Shown: positions 6,951-15,029 of the stretch, piece after piece
Layout of the letters: each line of letters opens with the position of its first letter
Position numbering within the stretch: the first letter of the stretch is position 1
Assembly (NCBI GenBank): GCA_046160725.1
Contig: JBJXHB010000265.1
Span: 1 to 15,029, forward strand
DNA length: 15,029 nt
Source: JBJXHB01 sp046160725
Lineage (GTDB): Bacteria > Pseudomonadota > Gammaproteobacteria > Burkholderiales > Burkholderiaceae_C
Reading direction: 5' to 3'
Translations under genes and position numbers: made by a program
Notes under the pieces: model-generated
The model's database searches: none
What the model was told of the DNA's origin: nothing
What the model saw: the letters and a program-made list of their open reading frames with translations, nothing else

Positions 6951-7391
6951 TCAGCGCCGGCCGAAGTGGCGTTTCAAGGCGTCCAGGCCGCCCTGGAACA
7001 CGCCCTGGCCGATCAGTTCGGTCAGCTCGCGCTCGCGCCCTGGCGCGCAGTCGAACTCGGCGCTCCATTCGGCAAAGCTGCGGTTGCCGTCGGTCACCGG
7101 CGTCAGCTTGAGCGTGGCCACGTAGTTGTCCACGCCCATTGGGCTTTCCAGGATCTCGTAGGTGCAGGTGAAGTCATAGTCCGACAGCGCCAGCAGCCGC
7201 TCGCGGATGGTGCCGCCGTCGCGGGCATGGAAATGCCGGATGCAGCCCACCCGGTCGGACGGCTGGCCGTTCTCGATGCGGCTGTCGGCAATCGCCGGGT
7301 GCCACTGCGGCAGGGCATTGAAGTCGCGGATGCGCGACCACACCGCGTCCGGCGCGGCGTCGATCACGCTGGAGACGTACAGGCGGATCAT
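6951..7391 (-). CDS. SRPBCC family protein (START/polyketide cyclase-like)
   Basis: A stand-alone SRPBCC protein of 146 residues, a fold with a deep hydrophobic pocket used by lipid/steroid carriers, polyketide cyclases and related enzymes. It begins MIRLYVSSVIDAAPDAVW, the usual first strand and helix. Conserved stretches ADSRIE (35-40), SDRVGC (45-50) and LKLTPVTDGNRSF (94-106) recur in the N-terminal domain of the next gene, with about half of positions identical by eye, so the two arose by duplication. No signal peptide is seen; it is likely cytosolic. It follows the flotillin gene by 24 bp and precedes the fusion gene by 22 bp, so all are probably co-transcribed. Ligand and activity are unknown. 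It could bind the substrate or product handled by the reductase. Confidence 0.87.
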   Translation of the reverse strand: MIRLYVSSVIDAAPDAVWSRIRDFNALPQWHPAIADSRIENGQPSDRVGCIRHFHARDGGTIRERLLALSDYDFTCTYEILESPMGVDNYVATLKLTPVTDGNRSFAEWSAEFDCAPGRERELTELIGQGVFQGGLDALKRHFGRR

Positions 7392-7415
7392 GTCGTGCGG
7401 CCCGGTTGCATGGCG

Positions 7416-9110
7416 TCAGCCCTTGTCCGGCGCGGCAGCCGGCGGCAGCGCGGCCTGGCCGCCCGAGGCATTGCTGACCAGGCGCTGGATGTCGCCGCCC
7501 TCCAGGCCGATCTCGCGCAACAGCTGGTCGACGATCGGGGCCTGGGCGCGATAGCGCAGCGCCGAGTTCACGACGCCGTCGGCAAAGCCGCCGCCACCGC
7601 CATCGGACGCACCACCGCCGCCACCGCCTCCCAGCCCGTCCACATGCATGATCTTGATGCTCTCGATGCGCTCCAGCGGCCGCACCGACTCGCGGATGAT
7701 GCCCTCGGCGCGCTCGACCAGGCGCATGCGCAAGGCCGACGCACGAGCCTCGGGTGAGAGCACGTTCTGGGCCTCGTTCATCAGGCGCATGGCCTCGGCC
7801 TCGATGGCGGCGCGGATCTGGGTTGCCAGCGAGCGGATCTTGTCGGCATCGGCATCGGCCTGCGCCTGCGACCGTACAGCCGCGCCGCGGTCGTCGGCCG
7901 CCTCACGCTCGGCGCGGGCCGCGGTGGTCAGCCGCAGCGCGTCGCGCTCGGCAGCCTGCGACGCGCCGATCAGCTCGATGGACTTGCGGCGCTCGGCCTG
8001 CTCCACCTCGCGGGTGGTGAAGACCCGCTCCTCAGCCGCCACGGCGTCGGCACGGGCCAGCTCGGCGGCCGTCAGCGCCTCGCTCTGGGCCTTGCTCTCC
8101 AGCGCCACGGCGATGGCGCGTTGCTGCTCGGCCAGCTCCAGGGACTTGCGGCGCTCGATCTCGGAGGTCTGCACCTCGCGCTCCTTGCGAATGCGCTCTT
8201 GCTCCAGGCTTTGCTCACTGCGAATGCGCGCGGCGTCGATGGCCTGGCGGGCGCCGATCTGGGCCTCCTCGGCGCTGCGCTCGCGCGTGGCCCGCTCGGT
8301 GGCCAGGTCGGCGCGCTGGCGCGCACGCGCCACCTCGACCTCGCGGTGCTGCTCGATGCGGGCGTATTCGCTGTCGCGGTCGATGCTGAGCGAAATCTTC
8401 TCGGCTTCCAGGTTCTTGTTGCGGATGGCGACCAGGGTGTCCTGTTCGACGTCGTTGCGCTGCTTCTTGCGCCGCTCGATCTGCTCGGTCAGGCGGGTCA
8501 GGCCCTCGGCGTCGAAGGCATTGCTGGGGTTGAAGAACTCCATGGCCGTCTGGTCCAGCTGCGTCAGCGATGCCGACTCCAGCTCCAGGCCGTTCTTGGT
8601 CAGGTCCTCGGCCACGGCCTCGCGCACCCGCTTGACGTACAGGCCGCGCTTTTCGTGCAGCTCTTCCATCGTCATCTCGGCCGCGGCGGTGCGCAGCGCG
8701 TCGACGAACTTGCCTTCCACCAGCTCCTTGAGCTGCTCCGGCTCCATGGTGCGCAGACCCAGGGTCTGGGCGGCGGCGGCCACGGTCTCCGGCTGCGCGG
8801 CGACGCGGACATAGAACTCGGCGATCACATCCACCCGCATCCGGTCCTTGGTGATGAGCGCCTTCTCGCGGCCGCGCGCCACCTCCAGCCGCAGGGTGTT
8901 CATGTTGACCGGGATGACCTCGTGCACGATGGGCAGCACGAAGGCGCCGCCATCCAGCACCACCTTCTGGCCGCCCAGGCCGGTGCGGACGAAGGCGCGC
9001 TCCTTGGAGGAGCGCAGGTACAGCCAGTGCAGCAGCCAGACGATGATCGCGACGACGATCGCGACCACGATCAGGCCGAGGAGGAAGCTGCCGAATTGGG
9101 CGCCGGTCAT
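7416..9110 (-). CDS. yqiK: Flotillin-family SPFH membrane protein, YqiK-like
   Basis: A flotillin of 564 residues, close to the length of E. coli YqiK. It has one N-terminal membrane helix (about 8-30), then a Band-7/SPFH domain beginning near AFVRTGLGGQKVV (39-51) and holding IPVNMNTL and ITKDRMRVDV. A long charged, alanine/glutamate-rich coiled coil spans about 205-470. A glycine-rich hinge (492-508, encoded around 7587-7637) leads to a C-terminal segment with SALRYRAQAPIVDQLLREIG. Flotillins oligomerise on the inner membrane and organise microdomains; no catalytic role is known. YqiK is normally next to an NfeD-like YqiJ gene. None is seen here; instead it sits between the TIM-barrel gene and the SRPBCC genes of a liv-type transporter operon. 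The start at 9110 is supported by AGGAGA 5 bases upstream, against a long unrelated upstream extension. Family certain, role in this operon inferred. Confidence 0.93.
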   Translation of the reverse strand: MTGAQFGSFLLGLIVVAIVVAIIVWLLHWLYLRSSKERAFVRTGLGGQKVVLDGGAFVLPIVHEVIPVNMNTLRLEVARGREKALITKDRMRVDVIAEFYVRVAAQPETVAAAAQTLGLRTMEPEQLKELVEGKFVDALRTAAAEMTMEELHEKRGLYVKRVREAVAEDLTKNGLELESASLTQLDQTAMEFFNPSNAFDAEGLTRLTEQIERRKKQRNDVEQDTLVAIRNKNLEAEKISLSIDRDSEYARIEQHREVEVARARQRADLATERATRERSAEEAQIGARQAIDAARIRSEQSLEQERIRKEREVQTSEIERRKSLELAEQQRAIAVALESKAQSEALTAAELARADAVAAEERVFTTREVEQAERRKSIELIGASQAAERDALRLTTAARAEREAADDRGAAVRSQAQADADADKIRSLATQIRAAIEAEAMRLMNEAQNVLSPEARASALRMRLVERAEGIIRESVRPLERIESIKIMHVDGLGGGGGGGASDGGGGGFADGVVNSALRYRAQAPIVDQLLREIGLEGGDIQRLVSNASGGQAALPPAAAPDKG

Positions 9111-9115
9111 GGGTG

Positions 9116-9121
9116 TCTCCT
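9116..9121 (-). promoter_or_regulatory. Shine-Dalgarno of the flotillin gene
   Basis: AGGAGA on the minus strand, 5 bases before the ATG at 9110. It is the strongest ribosome site but one in the window, and it rules out the in-frame extension up to 9383, which overlaps the TIM-barrel gene. Confidence 0.7.
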
Positions 9122-9157
9122 GACGGTACGACTCTGGGTTTCGGTTCGCGGTCGGCC

Positions 9158-9988
9158 TCAGCGGCCGATCTGCATGAAGCGCCGGGTGGTCTCGGTCAGC
9201 GCGGTCTCGGTGGGCAGACGCTCCATCGAGCTGGCGCCATAGAAGCCATGGATGCCCGGGCAGGCCTTGAGGATGAAGCGGGCGTCCTCCGGCGTGGCGA
9301 TCGGGCCGCCGTGGCACAACACGATGACATCTGGCCGCACCGCCTGGGCCGCCGCCGCCCAGGCCCGGATCGGCTCGACGCAATCGGCCAGCTTCAGCGC
9401 CGTGCCGGCGCCGATGCTGCCGCCGGTGGTCAGGCCCATGTGGCAGACCACGATGTCGGCGCCAGCTTGCGCCATGGCGCGGGCCTCGGACTCCTGGAAC
9501 ACATAGGGCGTGGTCAGCAGGTCCAGCGCGGCGGCTCGGCCGATCATGTCGACCTCCAGGCCGTAGCTCATCCCGGTCTCCTCCAGGTTGGCCCGGAAGG
9601 TGCCGTCGATCAGGCCGACGGTCGGAAAGTTCTGCACGCCGGAGAAGCCCAGGTCGATCAGACGGCGCAGGAACGCATCGGTGATCAGGAACGGGTCGGT
9701 ACCGTTGACGCCGGCCAGCACCGGCGTGTGCTTCACCACCGGCAGCACCTCACGCGCCATCTCGCAGACGATCTCGTTGGCATTGCCGTAGGCCAGCAGG
9801 CCGGCCAGCGAACCGCGACCGGCCATGCGGTAGCGGCCGGAGTTGTAGATCACGATCAGGTCGATGCCGCCGGCCTCCTCGCACTTGGCCGACAGCCCGG
9901 TGCCGGCGCCGCCGCCGATGATGGGCCTGCCTGCGGCGATCTTGGCGCGCAGATGCTTCAGGATGTCTGGGCGGGCGATACGGGGCAT
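9158..9988 (-). CDS. PEP-hydrolase-like TIM-barrel protein (PF09370; C-terminal half of plant Tm-1)
   Basis: A 276-residue TIM-barrel protein of the phosphoenolpyruvate-hydrolase-like family. Recognisable family blocks are GGGAGTGLSAKCEEAGGIDL (25-44), IYNSGRYRMAGRGSLAG (47-63), VNGTDPF (94-100), NFPTVGLIDGTF (120-131), LEETGMSYGLEV (135-146), CHGGPI (225-230) and GFYGASSMERLPTE (248-261). Glycine-rich loops at the barrel's C-terminal face suggest phosphate binding. The reaction implied by the family name is not firmly established to my knowledge, so I would not rely on it. In tomato Tm-1 and fungal relatives this domain is the C-terminal half of one chain with UPF0261. Here it is encoded 20 bp downstream of a UPF0261-containing gene. 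The start at 9988 fits the family N-terminus, but no clear Shine-Dalgarno precedes it, which fits translation coupled to the upstream gene. Confidence 0.92.
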   Translation of the reverse strand: MPRIARPDILKHLRAKIAAGRPIIGGGAGTGLSAKCEEAGGIDLIVIYNSGRYRMAGRGSLAGLLAYGNANEIVCEMAREVLPVVKHTPVLAGVNGTDPFLITDAFLRRLIDLGFSGVQNFPTVGLIDGTFRANLEETGMSYGLEVDMIGRAAALDLLTTPYVFQESEARAMAQAGADIVVCHMGLTTGGSIGAGTALKLADCVEPIRAWAAAAQAVRPDVIVLCHGGPIATPEDARFILKACPGIHGFYGASSMERLPTETALTETTRRFMQIGR

Positions 9989-10008
9989 GGTGGGCTGTCG
10001 TGGGCGCC

Positions 10009-12251
<2,243 letters not shown>

Positions 12252-12252
<1 letters not shown>

Positions 12253-13007
12253 CAGTGGCGTCCGCCCATGTAGATGGCCTGCACCTGGGCATCGCCCTCG
12301 ATCTCGGCCGGCGTGCCGGTGCGCAGGACGCGGCCGTTGTGCATCACGGTGACGCGCTCGGCCACCCGCAGCGCGATGTCCAGGTCATGCTCGATCAGCA
12401 CGAAACTCATGTGGTGGGGCAGGCCGCTCAACAGCACCACCAGTTCGCGGCGCTCGGCTGGCGACAGGCCCGCCGCCGGCTCGTCGAAGAGGATCAGCCG
12501 GGGCGCACCGGCCAGGGCCATGCCGATCTCCAGCTGGCGCTGCTGGCCGTGGGCCAGGTTGGCCACCGGCTCGTCGGCCAGGTGGCTCAGCCGCGCCCGG
12601 TCCAGCAGGTCCCGCGTGGCGGCGTCAGAGGCGCTGCCGCTGCGGGCGCGCCAGAAGCTGAAGCGGCCCGAGGAGACGCCCCGCACCGCCAGAAACAGGT
12701 TGTCGCGGACCGACAGCTCGCGGAACAGCAGCGAGCTTTGATAGGTGCGCCGCAGGCCCTTGCGGATACGCTCGTGCGGCGGCAGGTGGGTGATGTCCTC
12801 GCCGAAGAAGCGGATGCTGCCGGCGGTGGGTGGAAAGTCGCCGGTGATGGCATTGAACAGCGTGGTCTTGCCTGCGCCGTTGGATCCCAGCACCGCGTAT
12901 TTCTGGCCGGCGGCGACGGTGATGGACACATCGTCGACAGCCTTGAGTGCGTTGAAGGCGCGCGTGACGTGCGTCAGCACCAGCGCGTCGTTGGAGGCCA
13001 GCGACAT
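12252..13007 (-). CDS. livG: LivG-type ABC transporter ATP-binding protein
   Basis: One of the two ATPases of a high-affinity branched-chain-amino-acid-type (HAAT) importer; it drives uptake through the LivH/LivM permeases. With the start at 13007 it has 251 residues, like LivG. It has Walker A GSNGAGKT (41-48), a Q-loop in RRTYQSSLLF (86-95), signature LAHGQQRQLE (151-160), Walker B LILFDEP (171-177) and the switch histidine in LIEHD (204-208). The long insert between Walker A and signature (about 105-140) is typical of LivG. In-frame ATGs at 13091 and 13076 would add a low-complexity Pro/Arg/Ala-rich extension without family similarity and without a clear ribosome site; 13007 has GGTGG about 5 bases upstream. 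It shares TGATG with the next gene, so the two ATPases are probably made in equal amounts. The substrate need not be an amino acid. Confidence 0.92.
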
Positions 13008-13034
13008 GTTGCCACCGGCGGACGTGGGTGAGCG

Positions 13035-13062
13035 CCCCGCCGCCGGACGGGCGGCAGCGGGG
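13035..13062 (-). other. Stem-loop in the livK-livG gap
   Basis: In the operon transcript, bases 13062 to 13035 form CCCCGCUGCCG, a 6-base loop, then CGGCGGCGGGG: an 11-bp stem including one G-U pair. On the opposite strand the same place is a C-A mismatch, so the structure fits the minus-strand RNA better. No U-run follows, so it is not a terminator. Similar elements after binding-protein genes protect the upstream message and lower downstream expression, which is a plausible role here. Confidence 0.5.
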
Positions 13063-13130
13063 TGTCGGTTCGGCATGCCCAAGCTGGCCATGGTGGTTTG
13101 CTCAGGCGGTGGCCGTCACGACGGTGGGTT

Positions 13131-14384
13131 TCACGGGCAGGCCGGCACGTCGCGCGAGCCCATCTGGAACTCTTCCTTCTTCATGCCCAGCAGCTGCTCG
13201 ACGTTGTCGACCTTGCGCAGGACCTTGGTGACGAGGTTGCCGCCACCGTCCTTGACCACCTCGGTCACGAACGTGGTGCCGATGGCCTGCCGGTTGCTGT
13301 CCAGGGTGACGGTGCCGGTCGGCCCCTTCAGCTGCAGCTTGGACAAGGCCTCGCGGTATTTGGCCTGGCCGCCGGACAGGTCACCCTTGACGGCGTCCAG
13401 GCCCTCGAGTGCCGCCTTCATGTTCATGTAGTAGACGAAGGCAAACAGGCTGGGGCTGGGGAAGCCGCCCTTGGCCACCGGGAAGTTCTTCTGGTAGTCG
13501 GCGACGAAGGCCTTCCAGTCCGCACCGTCGAAGGCGTCGGCCACCGGACCGGCGGAGATCGTGCCCACCAGCGAGTCGCGCCGCTTGCCGCGGTAGTTGA
13601 GGATGTCCTGGCTGACGGTGATGCTGCCGCCCATCATCGGCTTGTCGCCACCGGCCGCCTCGTACTGGTTCAGGAAGTTCACCGCGTCGGCGCCGCCCAG
13701 CACCACCAAGAGCGCGTCCACGTCCTTGGGGATGCGCGCGATGGTGGACGCATAGTCCTTGCCGCCCAGCGGCACCCAGGCCTTGACCGGCACCTTGCCA
13801 CCGAGGCGGCAGTACTCGGCCATGAAACCCTGCACCTGCGAGTACGGGAAGGCATAGTCCTCCGCGATCACCATGGTGCGCTTGTAGCCCTTGTCCATGG
13901 CCGCCTTGCCCAGGCCGACCATCCACTGAGCGCCCTCGGTGTTGAAGCGGAAGAAGTTCGGGCTCGGGTTGACCAACGTGGTGGCCTGGGCGCCGGAACC
14001 GCCGTTGATGAAGGTGACATTGGGCTGGGACTTGGAATAGTCCTTGACCGCGATGCCCTCGCCGCCAGACAGTGGACCGACCATGATGTCGACCTTGTCC
14101 TGCTCCACCAGCTTGCGCGTGGCGTTGACGGCCACGTCCGGGTTGGCATTGGAGCTGGCCTTGATGATCTCGACCTTGCGGCCGCCGGCCATGCCGCCCT
14201 TCTGGATCAGGGCCAGTTCGGCACCGCGCATGCCGTCGGCCCCGCCCGCGGCGAACGGGCCCTCCAGGGTGGCCAGCAGGCCGATCTTCACCGGGCCCGC
14301 CTGCGCCCAGGCGCTGCCCATCACGACCAGGGCCGAGGCGGCACCCAGCATCGAACGCATCCAGACTCGCTTGCTTGCTTTCAC
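13131..14384 (-). CDS. livK: Periplasmic substrate-binding protein of a branched-chain-type ABC importer
   Basis: The ligand-binding receptor of the liv-type importer, 417 residues (Peripla_BP_6 type). Residues 1-27 form a Sec signal peptide: basic start MKASKRVWMR, a hydrophobic core and a signal peptidase I site after AWA. The mature part opens VKIGLLATLEGPFAAGGADGM, the usual first strand, and has two lobes, e.g. KVDIMVGPLSGGEGIAV, TFINGGSGAQATTL and TMVIAEDYAFPYSQV. No lipobox cysteine is seen, so it is a soluble periplasmic protein. The start is a GTG at 14382-14384 with AAAGGAG 6 bases upstream, and this start overlaps the livM stop as GTGA. Relatives bind amino acids, amides, short carboxylates and aromatic acids, so the substrate is open. 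It lies between livM and livG, and a stem-loop follows it. Confidence 0.92.
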   Translation of the reverse strand: MKASKRVWMRSMLGAASALVVMGSAWAQAGPVKIGLLATLEGPFAAGGADGMRGAELALIQKGGMAGGRKVEIIKASSNANPDVAVNATRKLVEQDKVDIMVGPLSGGEGIAVKDYSKSQPNVTFINGGSGAQATTLVNPSPNFFRFNTEGAQWMVGLGKAAMDKGYKRTMVIAEDYAFPYSQVQGFMAEYCRLGGKVPVKAWVPLGGKDYASTIARIPKDVDALLVVLGGADAVNFLNQYEAAGGDKPMMGGSITVSQDILNYRGKRRDSLVGTISAGPVADAFDGADWKAFVADYQKNFPVAKGGFPSPSLFAFVYYMNMKAALEGLDAVKGDLSGGQAKYREALSKLQLKGPTGTVTLDSNRQAIGTTFVTEVVKDGGGNLVTKVLRKVDNVEQLLGMKKEEFQMGSRDVPACP

Positions 14385-15029
14385 TGCAGTCTCCTTTGGT
14401 GGGAAGGTGGGGCCGCGCCGGTGCCGAAGCGCGCCCTCAGGCGCGCCCACAGCCCGAGCAGGCCGTCGGGGGAAAACAGAACGATCAGCAGGAACACTGT
14501 GCCGATCACCAGGTTGAAGCGCTCGCGCCCGCCGGTGCCCAGCACATCGATGGCAAAGGTCTGCAGCATCACGAACACCACGGCGCCGATGAAGGCGCCG
14601 ATGGGGTGCTTCATGCCGCCCAGCACCGCGATGATCAGGATGTTGATCAGCCAGCCGGTGTTGACCGAGTTGGGCGTGATCAGGCCGTTGTACCAAACGA
14701 GCAGGATGCCGCCGACAGCGGCCAGCAGGCCGGCGAAGGCATAGGCCGCCACCCGGTGCGCGGTGACGTTGTAGCCCAGCGCGGCCATGCGCCGCGGGTC
14801 GTCGCGCACGCCCTGCAGGGCGATGCCGAAAGGGGCGCGGATCAGCCAGCGCACCGCAAAGTAGCCGGCCAGCGAGCAGGTCAGTGCCATGAAGTAGAAC
14901 GGGACCGGAGATCGCCAGTCGATGTCCCAGACCTTCGGCGGATAGACGCGCTGGAAGCCCTGGACGCCGTTGAAGATGGTGTAGTTCTGCAGGGCCAGGT
15001 AGTAGAAGGCCACGCCGATGGCCAGCGTG
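14381..15029 (-). CDS. livM: LivM-type permease, C-terminal part (5' end cut by window)
   Basis: The C-terminal 215 residues of an inner-membrane permease of the liv importer. The frame is open to the window edge at 15029, so the start lies outside. Hydrophobic helices are visible at about 15026-14985, 14905-14840, 14755-14685, 14670-14560 and 14515-14440. The cytoplasmic loop RAPFGIALQGVRDDPRRMAALGYNV is the family's ATPase-contact (EAA-like) segment, and GGMKHPIGAFIGAVV is typical of LivM. The partner LivH is not in the window and is expected further upstream. The stop overlaps the GTG start of the binding-protein gene by GTGA. Confidence 0.93.
   Translation of the reverse strand, partial: TLAIGVAFYYLALQNYTIFNGVQGFQRVYPPKVWDIDWRSPVPFYFMALTCSLAGYFAVRWLIRAPFGIALQGVRDDPRRMAALGYNVTAHRVAAYAFAGLLAAVGGILLVWYNGLITPNSVNTGWLINILIIAVLGGMKHPIGAFIGAVVFVMLQTFAIDVLGTGGRERFNLVIGTVFLLIVLFSPDGLLGLWARLRARFGTGAAPPSHQRRLQ
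14391..14397 (-). promoter_or_regulatory. Shine-Dalgarno of the binding-protein gene (GTG start)
   Basis: AAAGGAG on the minus strand, 6 bases before the GTG at 14384. It is the best ribosome site in the window, fits a highly translated receptor, and decides for GTG over the in-frame ATG at 14357, which would cut into the signal peptide. Confidence 0.75.

Noticed and set aside
7575..7640. GCC/ACC-rich repeat tract near the flotillin 3' end
   Set aside because: It encodes an in-frame glycine-rich hinge at the position where YqiK has a variable Gly/Ala/Asn-rich segment; not a separate repeat element.
9111..9383. N-terminal extension of the flotillin frame
   Set aside because: It overlaps the TIM-barrel gene in another frame, lacks SPFH similarity, and a strong ribosome site precedes the ATG at 9110.
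13008..13091. Longer LivG start at 13091
   Set aside because: The added residues are low-complexity, the hairpin falls inside them, and the length from 13007 matches LivG. Not fully excluded.
13062..14744. Very long open frame on the + strand opposite livK (about 560 codons), with similar ones at 5378-7111, 1890-2924 and 8121-9242
   Set aside because: They lie fully opposite genes with clear family motifs, are rich in His/Gln/Gly/Ala/Arg as GC-rich shadow frames are, and show no recognisable domain.

Overview
The window is GC-rich, tightly packed bacterial chromosome. Codon and gene content (branched-chain-type ABC transporters, acyl-CoA enzymes, an RluF-like enzyme, E. coli YqiK-like flotillin) suggest a betaproteobacterium of the Burkholderiales. 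That placement is inference from gene style, not from a marker gene. I see no rRNA, tRNA, CRISPR array, insertion sequence or phage gene. No gene-free stretch exceeds about 125 bp.

Left part (1-1744, + strand): the C-terminal part of a mannitol/fructuronate-type polyol dehydrogenase, then an RluF-like rRNA pseudouridine synthase. Next (1755-4983) is a small acyl-CoA unit. A thiolase and an LCAD-like acyl-CoA dehydrogenase form a two-gene operon on the - strand. A 3-hydroxyacyl-CoA dehydrogenase of the HSD17B10 type diverges from them on the + strand, and all three share one 81-bp intergenic region. Together they cover three of the four steps of a beta-oxidation cycle; the hydratase is not in the window.

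Right part (5026-15029, all - strand): nine genes that look like one operon of at least 10 kb. In transcription order they are: livM-type permease (cut by the window edge), livK-type periplasmic binding protein, livG-type ATPase, a LivF-type ATPase fused to a Tm-1/UPF0261 domain, a PF09370 (PEP-hydrolase-like) TIM barrel, a YqiK-type flotillin, an SRPBCC protein, a second SRPBCC domain fused to a zinc-free quinone-oxidoreductase-like dehydrogenase, and a VOC metalloprotein. livM/livK overlap by GTGA and livG/livF-Tm1 by TGATG. The other gaps are 20-123 bp.

The main point of interest is this operon. In tomato Tm-1 the UPF0261 and PF09370 domains are one polypeptide. Here they are neighbouring genes, and the UPF0261 half is welded to the transporter's ATPase, which ties a poorly understood enzyme pair to an uptake system. 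The flotillin, two tandem SRPBCC copies, a reductase and a VOC protein follow. My inference is an uptake-and-processing system for an unknown, probably carboxylate or CoA-linked, substrate, perhaps feeding the adjacent acyl-CoA genes. The substrate cannot be read from the sequence.
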